Assembly: GCA_031082155.1 (NCBI GenBank)
Contig: JAVHLL010000025.1
Span: 1 to 41,336 of the forward strand
Direction of reading: 5' to 3'
DNA from: Thermodesulfovibrionales bacterium
GTDB taxonomy: Bacteria; Nitrospirota; Thermodesulfovibrionia; Thermodesulfovibrionales; SM23-35
DNA length: 41,336 nt
Translations under genes and position numbers: made by a program
Notes under the pieces: generated by a model
What the model was told of the DNA's origin: nothing
The model's database searches: none
What the model saw: only the letters and a program-made list of their open reading frames with translations
In this document: piece by piece, positions 1-7,935 of the stretch
Numbering within the stretch: position 1 is the stretch's first letter
How the letters are laid out: each line of letters starts with the position of its first letter

Positions 1-1104
1 TCGCCGCAGTTCTGGGGACGGAGGGTCAGATTCCATTCGCCTGAGTACTTCGTTGCGCAACTGGAACAGCTCTCCCGCAAGGGCATTTCTTTTTTTTATG
101 TTTCGGACGACACATTCACCATGAGAGAAGACCGTGTAATCAATATCTGCAAAATGATAGTGGCAAAGGGCCTTAAAATTTCATGGTTTGCCATTTCACG
201 GGTAAATTGTGTGAGTGAAGAGATGCTCTACTGGATGAGGAAAGCAGGGTGCATCCAGATCAGCTATGGGGTTGAAAGCGGGTCGGAAAAAATCAGACAA
301 ACTCTCTGCAAGAATATCAAGGCTGAAGATATCAAAAGGGCTTTCACCCTGACCGCCCGCTACGGCATACTGCCACGGGCTTATTTCATTTATGGGTCGC
401 CGGGCGAAACTGAGGAGACTATACAGGAAACAGTGGACCTCATGCACGAGATCCGGCCGCTGAGCATGGTTTCCTATATTCTCGATATCTTCCCTGGAAC
501 TGCGTTATATGAAGATTTTCAGCAAAGGACAACGCTTGGTGACAACATCTGGTTAGAGAGAATCGAGGATATCATGTATTGCGAGACTGACCAGAAATTG
601 TCGGAAAACGTGATCCTGTCCTTCGGCCGGAAACTCCGGACAGAATATTACCGCAGTCTTCCCGGGTTTGCAGATGCAATCTCGCTTGCTGACAGGGAAG
701 ATCTTTACGAAAGCCATGCTGAGTTCCTTTCAAGGCTCGGGATGACCTTCAGCCACGGGGACTATGCTGCAGTGGACGCAATACTGGACAAAGAGGGTGT
801 TGCAGAACGGCTTTTCAAAAGGGCGCTCTCGTACTTCCCTGACCACCGGGCATACCTTGGGCTTGGTATCCTCAAACAGAAACAGGGAAAGTACAAAGAA
901 TCGATAGCGCTACTCTCTGAAGGGGAAAAACATTTCCCCGCAAGTGAGCAGCTGGCCCTCTGCCTCGGGTTAAGCCATATGAACCTGGCACACTATACGA
1001 AGGCGCTACAGTGCTTTGACAGGTTCCCGGATTCTCCTCAGGTATCGCCCTACAGGACGGCCTGCCATCGTGCATTAGGGCATCCAGAACAAAAAGCCCC
1101 CTGA
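1..1104 (+). CDS. B12-binding-type radical SAM protein with C-terminal TPR-like repeats, 5' end cut off
   Basis: The frame is open from base 1, so the gene starts before the window; an ATG at 121 is internal. The visible 367 residues contain the later part of a radical SAM TIM barrel: VSDDTFT, then CIQISYGVESGSEKI and YFIYGSPGETEETI, typical of the Elp3/MiaB-like fold in B12-binding radical SAM enzymes. The CxxxCxxC cluster motif would lie upstream and is not seen. The last ~100 residues look like two or three TPR repeats (LGLGILKQKQGKYKESIALL, then a similar block). The substrate cannot be told. It ends at TGA 1102-1104 and converges on the HIT gene. I am confident of the superfamily, not of the function. 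Confidence 0.85.
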   Translation, partial: SPQFWGRRVRFHSPEYFVAQLEQLSRKGISFFYVSDDTFTMREDRVINICKMIVAKGLKISWFAISRVNCVSEEMLYWMRKAGCIQISYGVESGSEKIRQTLCKNIKAEDIKRAFTLTARYGILPRAYFIYGSPGETEETIQETVDLMHEIRPLSMVSYILDIFPGTALYEDFQQRTTLGDNIWLERIEDIMYCETDQKLSENVILSFGRKLRTEYYRSLPGFADAISLADREDLYESHAEFLSRLGMTFSHGDYAAVDAILDKEGVAERLFKRALSYFPDHRAYLGLGILKQKQGKYKESIALLSEGEKHFPASEQLALCLGLSHMNLAHYTKALQCFDRFPDSPQVSPYRTACHRALGHPEQKAP

Positions 1105-1165
1105 CAGGAAGTGCAATGGATCCGAAGCACGCATTTCTTCATCATTCATGACCGGCAAAACTTTG

Positions 1166-1507
1166 TTATCCAGGCGGCCAGTGCATGAGACGTCCTCCGA
1201 GTATATGGAGGTGCATATGAAAGATTGTCTGCCCTGAATCACGATTGCAGTTCATCACAAGCCTGAAGCCGTTTTCAGCAACCCCCTTTTCCGATGCAAT
1301 CCGATTCGCGGTCTGGAATAAATGCCCAATAAGTCCAATGTCTTCCTCCTGCAGATCCAGGTTCGTAGCGATGTGTTTTTTGGGTATTATGAGGGTATGT
1401 ACCGGAGCCTGGGGTTGGATATCATCAAAAGCCATCACCTGTGCATCCTCATATACGATTTTTGCAGGCCGTTTTCTTTCAATAATTTCACAGAATAAGC
1501 ATCCCAT
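1166..1507 (-). CDS. HIT family nucleotide-binding hydrolase (HinT-like)
   Basis: 113 residues, normal length for HINT/PKCI-type HIT proteins, which hydrolyse nucleoside phosphoramidates or AMP conjugates. The N-terminus CLFCEII and the histidine triad His97-x-His99-x-His101 (HMHLHILGG) are both present. The start ATG at 1507 has a GGAGGG ribosome binding site about 8 bases upstream. It diverges from the tusA-like gene across ~190 bases and is probably a single-gene unit. The C-terminus is slightly altered after the triad (RLMHWPPG) but keeps the aromatic/Pro character of the family. Confidence 0.93.
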   Translation of the reverse strand: MGCLFCEIIERKRPAKIVYEDAQVMAFDDIQPQAPVHTLIIPKKHIATNLDLQEEDIGLIGHLFQTANRIASEKGVAENGFRLVMNCNRDSGQTIFHMHLHILGGRLMHWPPG

Positions 1508-1585
1508 AGAGTTGGCCCTCCGTTTGCTTTTTGAATATCATTATAGCATCTCTTCGCGGGGCATGCGCGACCAACAATTTTTGTA

Positions 1586-1615
1586 TTGACGAAGGCGCCT
1601 CCGGCAGGGTATAAC
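1586..1615 (+). promoter_or_regulatory. Sigma-70 promoter for the tusA-like gene
   Basis: TTGACG at 1586-1591 and TATAAC at 1610-1615 are separated by 18 bases, each one mismatch from consensus. The predicted transcript start near 1622 gives a leader of about 75 bases. A GGGAGGA ribosome binding site sits before the ATG at 1699. An open frame from 1586 across this stretch is not credible as a gene. Confidence 0.6.
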
Positions 1616-1698
1616 TGTACTGATTCGGGGGGAAGAAAAACAGAACATATCTGGTATCATACTCTTTACTCTGTTACAAACGGGAGGAAGAAAACAGA

Positions 1699-1947
1699 AT
1701 GTCAGACTTACAGTCAAAAACCCCGGCAGAAACCCTTGATGTGCAGGGCAGATCGTGTCCTTATCCCATCATGCTCGTAAAAAAAGTGATGGAGACCCTT
1801 CCACAGGGGGCGATATTGAAAATTCTCTGTGACTCGGCCGACACCGCAGAAGATTCTATTCCGCGGTACTGTGACAAGCATGGATATGATTTCGAATCGG
1901 TAAAGATTGAGAACGGTTACTGGGAGCTTTTTATTCAAAAGGGTTAG
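1699..1947 (+). CDS. TusA/SirA-family sulfur carrier protein
   Basis: 82 residues, typical for TusA-family proteins, which carry sulfur as a persulfide on a single cysteine. The signature Cys20-Pro-x-Pro (SCPYPIM) follows LDVQG, exactly as in the family, and is followed by the amphipathic helix VKKVMETL. In sulfur-metabolising prokaryotes TusA-like proteins can pass sulfur to DsrE or DsrC partners; nearness to dsrMKJOP makes a link to DsrC plausible, but that is inference. The start has a GGGAGGA site and a good promoter. Its last 17 bases overlap the end of the convergent DedA gene. Confidence 0.92.
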   Translation: MSDLQSKTPAETLDVQGRSCPYPIMLVKKVMETLPQGAILKILCDSADTAEDSIPRYCDKHGYDFESVKIENGYWELFIQKG

Positions 1948-2497
1948 CCCTCTTCCTCCTGAAATCCCGGATAAGCCAAATGAGTAATCCTGCGATCAGG
2001 AGCCCAGCCGCAATATATTTTTCATACCGCTCAATATCTCCAAGCAGGCTTTCAAGCGTTGCGCCAAAGAAATAGCCTGCGTAAGTGCATATCGTTGCCC
2101 ACAGGATACAGCTCAGGAGCATGAACGTAAAATACTTCATGCTCCCCATGCGTGAGAGCCCCAACACTGCGGCGCTCAGCAGCCTGAAGCCGTATACCCA
2201 TTGGCTTATAAATATTGCGGCAACTCCGTATTTTGCCATAAGCGCTTCAAGCTTCAGCAGGTTTACCTTGACAAATCGCTGAATCAATCCAAGGAAAGCC
2301 TCTCTCTTATAGAGGGCAATAAGAAAAAAGGTGCCGTGTCCTATGTATGAGGCTGCGAAAGAGACGAGGATCACGGCAAATTCATTCAGGTACCCGTTGA
2401 AAGCGAGGAATCCCGCTGCGATAAGCACACTTTCACCCTCGAAGAAGGTCAGTATGAATATTGCGATGTATCCATATTTCGAGAGAAATTCTTCCAG
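1931..2497 (-). CDS. DedA/SNARE-associated family membrane protein, probable CTG start
   Basis: DedA-family proteins are polytopic inner-membrane proteins linked to lipid transport and envelope homeostasis. The frame reads EEFLSKYGYIAIF, FFEGESVLIAAGFLA, then the re-entrant and later helices, ending in an Arg-rich tail (RDFRRKRANPFE). The first standard start in frame is GTG at 2428, but that would cut off the conserved N-terminal helix and the FxExxxxxxPG-like segment. Upstream there is no ATG, GTG or TTG before the stop. A CTG at 2497 lies 4 bases after a perfect AGGAGG (2502-2507), so I chose it (188 residues). GTG 2428 remains possible. Confidence 0.8.
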   Translation of the reverse strand: MEEFLSKYGYIAIFILTFFEGESVLIAAGFLAFNGYLNEFAVILVSFAASYIGHGTFFLIALYKREAFLGLIQRFVKVNLLKLEALMAKYGVAAIFISQWVYGFRLLSAAVLGLSRMGSMKYFTFMLLSCILWATICTYAGYFFGATLESLLGDIERYEKYIAAGLLIAGLLIWLIRDFRRKRANPFE

Positions 2498-2562
2498 AAA
2501 TCCTCCTGTCCGGCATAAAATACCTCAGAACAACTCCGGGAAAGGATGCGCAGGGAAGACGC

Positions 2563-2601
2563 AAAAAAAAGGGGATGCTGGCCTCTCCAACATCCCCTTT
2601 T
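2563..2601 (-). terminator. Rho-independent terminator after the ferredoxin gene
   Basis: Arms at 2567-2581 and 2587-2601 (AAAAGGGGATG...CATCCCCTTTT) form a long stem with one mismatch, followed on the minus strand by eight T (complement of 2563-2570). It lies 27 bases beyond the ferredoxin stop and would end the dsrMKJOP-ferredoxin transcript before the DedA gene. Confidence 0.8.
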
Positions 2602-2627
2602 ACTATATTCGAACATGTTTCTAAATC

Positions 2628-2819
2628 TTATTGCTCTTTCAATGTTACTGCGCCTGTCGGACAAACACTGACACAGGTTTCACATCCCTCGCACAAGTCC
2701 GCCTGAAAAGGATCTGATTTTCCGCCTGTAAGCTGAAATACGCCAACTGGACAATTATTGACGCATTCCTCACAGCCATCACACTTATCTTTGTCAACTG
2801 TAACAATAAAGGTTCCCAC
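2628..2819 (-). CDS. Small 2x[4Fe-4S] ferredoxin downstream of dsrP
   Basis: 63 residues with two CxxCxxCxxxCP motifs, CDGCEECVNNCP and CEGCETCVSVCP, as in bacterial 8Fe ferredoxins; no signal peptide, so cytoplasmic. The start is GTG at 2819 with AAGGAGGTG at 2828-2835, spacing 8. It follows dsrP by ~90 AT-rich bases in the same direction and precedes a strong terminator, so it is probably the last gene of the dsrMKJOP transcript. It could exchange electrons with DsrK, DsrAB or another cytoplasmic enzyme; the partner is not shown by the sequence. Confidence 0.93.
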   Translation of the reverse strand: MGTFIVTVDKDKCDGCEECVNNCPVGVFQLTGGKSDPFQADLCEGCETCVSVCPTGAVTLKEQ

Positions 2820-2842
2820 TATTCTTTCACCTCCTTGAAGTT

Positions 2843-2860
2843 AAAAACCATTCGGTTTTT
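2843..2860. other. Short AT-rich hairpin before the ferredoxin ribosome binding site
   Basis: AAAAACC at 2843-2849 pairs with GGTTTTT at 2854-2860 around a 4-base loop, ending 7 bases from the ferredoxin Shine-Dalgarno sequence. It might be a weak terminator or processing site that sets ferredoxin level relative to dsrP. The surrounding 2861-2900 is almost pure A/T. Confidence 0.35.
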
Positions 2861-2910
2861 ATATTTTATTTTAAATTATTTTAATTATTTTTTAAAAGAG
2901 TGCCCCTTTT

Positions 2911-4101
2911 TCATTCGGCTTTGATCTGTCTTTCTCCATATTTGTCAAAGACAACGTCTTCCTTCACTGATACTGCAATCTTATACAGGATAGTCAATAC
3001 GAGAAACCCTATCGCCCATACGGCAAGAGTGATCAATGCTTCCGGGAGCGTCGGCCAGTATTCAGTAATTTTCTCAAAAGGATTCGGCACAAATCCTCCG
3101 ATAACAAGACCAAACCCCTTATCAATCCAGAGGGAGAAAAATGTTGCTGCACAGGCGACTGCAAGCAGGCTTTCGTTTTTCCTGATCTGAGGAAAAACCA
3201 ACAGCGCTATCGCAATAACTGCCAGGATGCTTGAAAGCCACATAATCGGAACAAGCTGTGAGTGTCCGTGCAAGCCGGCGTATAAGTATTGAAAAGCGTG
3301 CATATGTCCGGGGATTTGGCTATAGAATGCGGTAAAGAGCTCAAGACCGAGGAAAAAGACATTAATGAGCATGCAGTAGGTAACAATTTTCCCGAGCGTC
3401 TGAATCGCCTCTTTGCCGGGATCAAACTTCGTATATTTTCTCACGATCATGGCAAGGATGATAAGGAGCGCGGGACCACCGGCAAATGCCGATGCCAGGA
3501 ATCGGGCAGCCAGAATTGCCGTCAGCCAGAAATGTCTTCCCGGAATACCTGCATACAAAAATGCCGTAACCGTATGAATTGAAGGCGCCCAGGCGATCGA
3601 GAGAATGATAAGAGGTTTTACCCACTTAGGTGGTGCAACTTCCTTTCTCTCTGCGCCCAAAACTGTCCATCCAATCAGCAGGTTGAGGAAAAGATATCCA
3701 CTCAGCACAAGCATATCATAGAACATTACCGAATTGGGGGTTGGATGCAGGATAACATTCAGGACACGAAGCGGCTGTCCCAGATCGACAAAGATAAACA
3801 GCATGCACATAATGACAGCAGCAATGGCAAGAAATTCCCCTAAAATGGTGAGTCTGGCAAATTTCTTGTAGTCATGCAGGTAATACGGAAGGACAACCAT
3901 AACACCTGACGCAGCCACGCCAACCAGAAAGGTAAATTGACCGATATAAAGACCCCAGGAAACATCCCTGCTCATACCGGTTACCCCAAGGCCATTTTGA
4001 AACTGATAAAGATACGCCAGGAACCCGACGCCTATCAGAGACAGCAAAAAACATACCCATACCCAGTATCTTCGACCTCCGTATATCGCTTTCTCAAGCA
4101 T
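2911..4101 (-). CDS. dsrP: DsrP, NrfD-like membrane subunit of the DsrMKJOP complex
   Basis: 396 residues with about ten hydrophobic helices, matching NrfD/PsrC-type quinone-interacting subunits. Recognisable segments include [20 protein letters not shown] near residue 50, [24 protein letters not shown], and [18 protein letters not shown] near the C-terminus. With DsrO it is thought to form the periplasm-facing quinone module, paired with DsrMK on the cytoplasmic side and the cytochrome DsrJ. ATG at 4101 has an AGGAGGGA site. It follows dsrO by 12 bases. The order M-K-J-O-P is the classic one. Confidence 0.95.
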   Translation of the reverse strand: MLEKAIYGGRRYWVWVCFLLSLIGVGFLAYLYQFQNGLGVTGMSRDVSWGLYIGQFTFLVGVAASGVMVVLPYYLHDYKKFARLTILGEFLAIAAVIMCMLFIFVDLGQPLRVLNVILHPTPNSVMFYDMLVLSGYLFLNLLIGWTVLGAERKEVAPPKWVKPLIILSIAWAPSIHTVTAFLYAGIPGRHFWLTAILAARFLASAFAGGPALLIILAMIVRKYTKFDPGKEAIQTLGKIVTYCMLINVFFLGLELFTAFYSQIPGHMHAFQYLYAGLHGHSQLVPIMWLSSILAVIAIALLVFPQIRKNESLLAVACAATFFSLWIDKGFGLVIGGFVPNPFEKITEYWPTLPEALITLAVWAIGFLVLTILYKIAVSVKEDVVFDKYGERQIKAE

Positions 4102-4113
4102 TCCAATTCCCTC

Positions 4114-4929
4114 CTAAATTATGTAATACACACTAGGGCTTGTCCCGAGTTCGGGCTTACGTCTGATGGTAAACCGTTCACTGAGGATTTTCCTGACTTC
4201 AGAAGCCGGATCTTCCAGATCGCCGAAAATTAATCCGGGTGTTGTACCCTTTTTGACTGCAACCTCTTTGGCCGCCTCCACACAGGCAGGTTCAAGCCCC
4301 TTGGCAAGTCTTTCATAGCACAAGGTACATTTCTCAACAACACCTTTCATTCGTGTTGGAAATTCAGGGTTTTCTTTTGACTCATCAATAAAAGGCCTTG
4401 GATTTTTGTAATTGAAACTCCTGGCGCCGTAAGGACAGCCAGCCATACAGAACCGGCATCCGATGCATCTGTGCATATCCATCATAACAATGCCGTCACT
4501 TTTTCTCTTGAATGTTGCCTGCGTTGGACACACCCTTACGCAGGGAGGATTTTCACAATGATTGCAGAGCATAAGGAACGGCATATGCTGATATTTCTCA
4601 GCGCGGTATTCATCTTCATTACCGGGGAAAGCATGTTCATAGGTTTCCGGCCACATCCATTTCACCTCATGTTTCGGGTTATCGGTTACATGAGGTACAT
4701 TGTGAACACGGTGACAGGCATCAATACATGGCTGGAAATCTTCTTCTGAGGCAAACTTGCTCATATCAACGACCATGGCCCAACGTTTCGCGGTTAATGC
4801 CTCCGGGTTTTTTGAAACCTGGGAAGCTTCAACGCTGTTCTTTAAGGCAGTGACGCCGGTAACCCCGCCAATACCAAGAATAGAGGAAAGACCGGCTATT
4901 TTTATAAATTCTCTCCTATTCATGCTCAT
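4114..4929 (-). CDS. dsrO: DsrO, periplasmic ferredoxin-like iron-sulfur subunit
   Basis: 271 residues from ATG 4929. The N-terminus MNRREFIKIAG is a twin-arginine signal, so the protein is exported folded with its clusters. Cysteine groups follow: CIDAC..., CNHCENPPCVRVCP, CIGCRFCMAGCP and CTLCYERLAKGLEPAC, the pattern of NrfC/PhsB/DsrO four-cluster proteins. It passes electrons between DsrP and DsrJ in the periplasm. The frame is open further upstream to 4998, but that would precede the Tat signal and overlap dsrJ heavily. ATG 4929 overlaps the dsrJ stop (ATGA) and has GGAGAAAGGG upstream; ATG 4923 is an alternative. Confidence 0.95.
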   Translation of the reverse strand: MSMNRREFIKIAGLSSILGIGGVTGVTALKNSVEASQVSKNPEALTAKRWAMVVDMSKFASEEDFQPCIDACHRVHNVPHVTDNPKHEVKWMWPETYEHAFPGNEDEYRAEKYQHMPFLMLCNHCENPPCVRVCPTQATFKRKSDGIVMMDMHRCIGCRFCMAGCPYGARSFNYKNPRPFIDESKENPEFPTRMKGVVEKCTLCYERLAKGLEPACVEAAKEVAVKKGTTPGLIFGDLEDPASEVRKILSERFTIRRKPELGTSPSVYYII

Positions 4930-5330
4930 AACCCTTTCTCCTTCGGCTCTAAGTGGCAAGTCCAGCAATATGGACTTACCGCAGCGTAATTGTGACATTC
5001 ATCACAGAAATTCTTCTTGTTAGAATGGCATTTCATACAGGTGTTCTGGAGACTCATGGTATATTGTTTTCCTGTCGTACTCGTATAGACCGTTACTCCG
5101 TCACGGACAACCCAGTCCCTCCACTCATTGAGCATTTTCATATGTTCTTTTTTCATATAGGCCTTTGATTCAACACATTGCCTATCACTCTCTGGAAGCT
5201 TGAGAATTTCCGGGGTATCAATCTTTGGATCAGGCTTTGCAGTTGCCTGCTTCCCGCTTAACCAGAACGGAGCAGTCACTAACGAGATAAAAATAATCAA
5301 TCCGAGTAGTATCTTTCCGCCGTTATACAT
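4926..5330 (-). CDS. dsrJ: DsrJ, periplasmic triheme cytochrome c of the DsrMKJOP complex
   Basis: 134 residues from ATG 5330. An uncleaved-looking hydrophobic N-terminal segment (residues ~8-24) anchors or exports it. Three CxxCH heme sites are visible: CMKCH 98-102, CDECH 109-113 and CWTCH 122-126. A lone Cys52 (DRQCVES) matches the position of the cysteine known to be an unusual heme ligand in DsrJ. The start has GGAGGG seven bases upstream and overlaps the end of dsrK by 8 bases; a farther ATG at 5366 would lengthen the overlap and lacks a good site. The heme chain is shorter than in multiheme NrfH-like proteins, as expected for DsrJ. Confidence 0.95.
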   Translation of the reverse strand: MYNGGKILLGLIIFISLVTAPFWLSGKQATAKPDPKIDTPEILKLPESDRQCVESKAYMKKEHMKMLNEWRDWVVRDGVTVYTSTTGKQYTMSLQNTCMKCHSNKKNFCDECHNYAAVSPYCWTCHLEPKEKGL

Positions 5331-6936
5331 CTTCTTCACCCTCCATTCCTGGGAGTGGTTCGCCACGCAGGTTCGTAGTTCGTTTCCTTTCTCCCTTCAT
5401 GATTAAGGCGTTTCCAACCATTTCATGAACACCTGTCACTGCTACTCCAGGCACCCAGTAATCCATAAGCGGGGGCAGAACTGCCCTGTCAATCGCGCAG
5501 ATACAGGCGAGCATATTCACTCCATACTTTTTATGGACGTGGCGCACCGCATTTGCCCTCGGCAACCCTCCCCTCAGCCTCTGTTCCATATTTTCCGAGG
5601 CGTTAAGTCCGGAGCCGCTCCCGCAGCAGAAGGTCTGCTCCCGGATCGTATTCTCGGGCATTTCGTAGAAATTGTTGCAGACATTGTTGATTATGAACCT
5701 CGGTTCCTCAAGTAATCCCATACCCCGCGAGGTGTTGCAGGAATCATGGTAAGTGACAATGAGGTTATCATTTCTCTTCGGATCAAGGTTTAATTTACCG
5801 TTTTTTATCAGGTCAGCAGTAAACTCTGTGATATGAACCGTTTTGTTGGACTTTGCATTCTCGAACCTTGTCCCGGTAATCGGTGAAACCGGTTCTTCAA
5901 GATAGTCTACAGGACCGAACCAGGTGTTGTGGTATTGATGCCAGACCCTCCACATATGCCCGCATTCTCCGCCAAGTATCCACTTTACCTTCAGTCTCTT
6001 TGCTTCAGCATAGATCTTGGAATGAAGCCTCTTCGCCATCTCATTCGTGGTAAAGAAACCGAAATCTCCCCCTTCAGAGGCAAAGGTACTCCAGGTATAA
6101 TCTAATCCCAGTTCATGGAAGAGGAGGAGTTCCCCCATGGTGGTAAATGTCCCCGGGTCCGCAAACATACTTCCGGAGGGTATCACTACAAGAATCTCGG
6201 CTCCCTTCCGGTTGAAGGTCGGTGATACTTTTATCCCGGTTATTGTCTCGAGGTCATCAATAAACATATCGAATGAATCCTTGATCGTGTGGGGTTGGAG
6301 CCCTAAGTGGTTCCCTGTTCTGTAGCAGTTTGCAACCGGGCCTGCAATCCAGTCAATGTTTAATCCGAGGAGATTGAGCAGTTCCCTTGCGAGAATAGTA
6401 ATCTCAGCGGTATCAATACCATAAGGACAAAAAAGAGAACAGCGGCGGCACTCCGTGCACTGGTATGCATAGTACCAGATCTCTTTCAACACATCTATTG
6501 TAAGCTCTCTTGCTCCCGCGATCTTGCCCATGATCCTGCCGGAGGTTGTACAGTACTTTCTATACACGGACCTGAGGAGCTCTGCCCTGAGCACCGGCAT
6601 ATTCTTTGGGTCCCCGCCACCGATATAAAAATGGCACTTGTCTGCACAGGCTCCGCATCTGACACAGATATCGAGGAAGAGCCTGAACGACCGGTACTTG
6701 TCAACTCTCTCTCTCAGCCCTTCGATGAATATCTCCTGCCAGTTTTCCGGGAGATGCCAGTCCTCGTCTTTTACTGACCACTGCCTCGGGTTCGGCATGC
6801 CGACATATTCAAGGGATTTAGCTTTCGATGCATAACAGAACATCCCCGGCCTGAAGTCAGGACGGGTATCCATCCATGCTTGCTTGGGTGGAACATGGTT
6901 TATTCTTATAAGTTCTTCTGGTTTTGGGTTTGCCAT
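5323..6936 (-). CDS. dsrK: DsrK, HdrD-like cytoplasmic iron-sulfur catalytic subunit
   Basis: 537 residues. Two ferredoxin motifs, CVRCGACADKC at 91-101 and CTECRRCSLFCP at 160-171, are followed by the heterodisulfide-reductase-like CCG region (DSCNTSRGMG, FCCGSGSGLNASEN). The final cysteine pair of the CCG region reads C-I-C (MLACICAID), where many CCG domains have CxxC. DsrK is believed to bind a special [4Fe-4S] cluster and reduce the DsrC trisulfide using menaquinol delivered by DsrM. ATG at 6936 follows dsrM by 2 bases. The long N-terminal region before the ferredoxin domain is normal for the family. Confidence 0.96.
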   Translation of the reverse strand: MANPKPEELIRINHVPPKQAWMDTRPDFRPGMFCYASKAKSLEYVGMPNPRQWSVKDEDWHLPENWQEIFIEGLRERVDKYRSFRLFLDICVRCGACADKCHFYIGGGDPKNMPVLRAELLRSVYRKYCTTSGRIMGKIAGARELTIDVLKEIWYYAYQCTECRRCSLFCPYGIDTAEITILARELLNLLGLNIDWIAGPVANCYRTGNHLGLQPHTIKDSFDMFIDDLETITGIKVSPTFNRKGAEILVVIPSGSMFADPGTFTTMGELLLFHELGLDYTWSTFASEGGDFGFFTTNEMAKRLHSKIYAEAKRLKVKWILGGECGHMWRVWHQYHNTWFGPVDYLEEPVSPITGTRFENAKSNKTVHITEFTADLIKNGKLNLDPKRNDNLIVTYHDSCNTSRGMGLLEEPRFIINNVCNNFYEMPENTIREQTFCCGSGSGLNASENMEQRLRGGLPRANAVRHVHKKYGVNMLACICAIDRAVLPPLMDYWVPGVAVTGVHEMVGNALIMKGERKRTTNLRGEPLPGMEGEEDV

Positions 6937-6938
6937 GG

Positions 6939-7931
6939 TTACTCCTTTTCTACCGGTAATCCTACTGATTTCATTTTATCTCTAAATTCTTCCTCATACT
7001 CTTCATAAGTATGAGCCTTGACAGGATAATTCCAGGGGTTCGCATGCAATGCGGCGCGGTTGTTATTTGCCAGGTTCCTTGTAGGGCTCATGAATACTCC
7101 TGCCATATGCATAAGCTTACTCATGGGGAAATACGCAAAGAGTGCGCTGACCAGAAAAAGGTGTATGTAAAAGATGGTCCCGATACCCGCCGGAATAACA
7201 GGATTGAAGGTTATCAGTCCCATCATCAACTCTTTAATGCCTACCACATCCGTTTTCAGAAAATATCTCATTAGAACGCCTGTAGTACCTATCGCGCCGA
7301 TGAGGAAAAGCGGGAAGTAGTCAGAGGCAAGGGAGATATATCTTACCTGCGGGATAATGACCCTTCTCAGAAAGAGGAAGGTTACTGCACCAAGGAAAAT
7401 CAGATCAGTTATATAGAGGACAGGGGCCCCGACCTGGAAAAAACCGTCGAGGGTCTCTAAGATTTCCACAAAAAACGGAACCGGCTCGAAGAAAAGCCTC
7501 AGATGCCTCGTAAGGATAACGAGGAAGGTCCAGTGGAAGGCAAGTCCGGCCATCCAGAGCCATTTGGTTGAGCCATAGGTGAATTGTGGCCCGTCTCTCA
7601 GTTCCATCTTCGTGTTCCTGAAAAGGGAACGGAAAACCAGCACTTCCAGTGCCATCCTGATGATAACCCCGAACGAAGTGAATGGGTTGTCAATCTTACT
7701 CGATTTTATCCACGGGAAGCTCTTCTCCTGTCCGGCAGTTGTCGGTATCCGGAACGGGACAGGAACACGCGCCCATTTCAGCACCCGAAATGCAATCCCC
7801 ACAATAAACACTGCGAAGGCCAGATAGGGAATAATGACCCCGAAGAAGTAGTGAAGATGAATGCTCCTCACCCCCACGAAGGCAATAACCCCAAGTATTG
7901 CTACTGCGAAAAAGGAAAATAATAGTCCCAT
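6939..7931 (-). CDS. dsrM: DsrM, NarI-like cytochrome b membrane subunit
   Basis: 330 residues, with five or six hydrophobic helices. Histidine-bearing helices such as FHWTFLVILTRHLRLF (near 128-143) and IHLFLVSALFAYFPMSKLMHMAG (near 258-280) are typical di-heme b ligands of NarI-like subunits. It oxidises menaquinol and passes electrons to DsrK. A soluble N-terminal pair of helices precedes the NarI domain. It begins 4 bases after the RsbRD_N gene and is followed by dsrK after 2 bases, so translation is probably coupled. Confidence 0.95.
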   Translation of the reverse strand: MGLLFSFFAVAILGVIAFVGVRSIHLHYFFGVIIPYLAFAVFIVGIAFRVLKWARVPVPFRIPTTAGQEKSFPWIKSSKIDNPFTSFGVIIRMALEVLVFRSLFRNTKMELRDGPQFTYGSTKWLWMAGLAFHWTFLVILTRHLRLFFEPVPFFVEILETLDGFFQVGAPVLYITDLIFLGAVTFLFLRRVIIPQVRYISLASDYFPLFLIGAIGTTGVLMRYFLKTDVVGIKELMMGLITFNPVIPAGIGTIFYIHLFLVSALFAYFPMSKLMHMAGVFMSPTRNLANNNRAALHANPWNYPVKAHTYEEYEEEFRDKMKSVGLPVEKE

Positions 7932-7935
7932 GGTT

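Noticed and set aside
1586-1780. Short plus-strand frame before and into the tusA-like gene
   Set aside because: It begins inside the promoter, has no ribosome binding site and overlaps the TusA frame.
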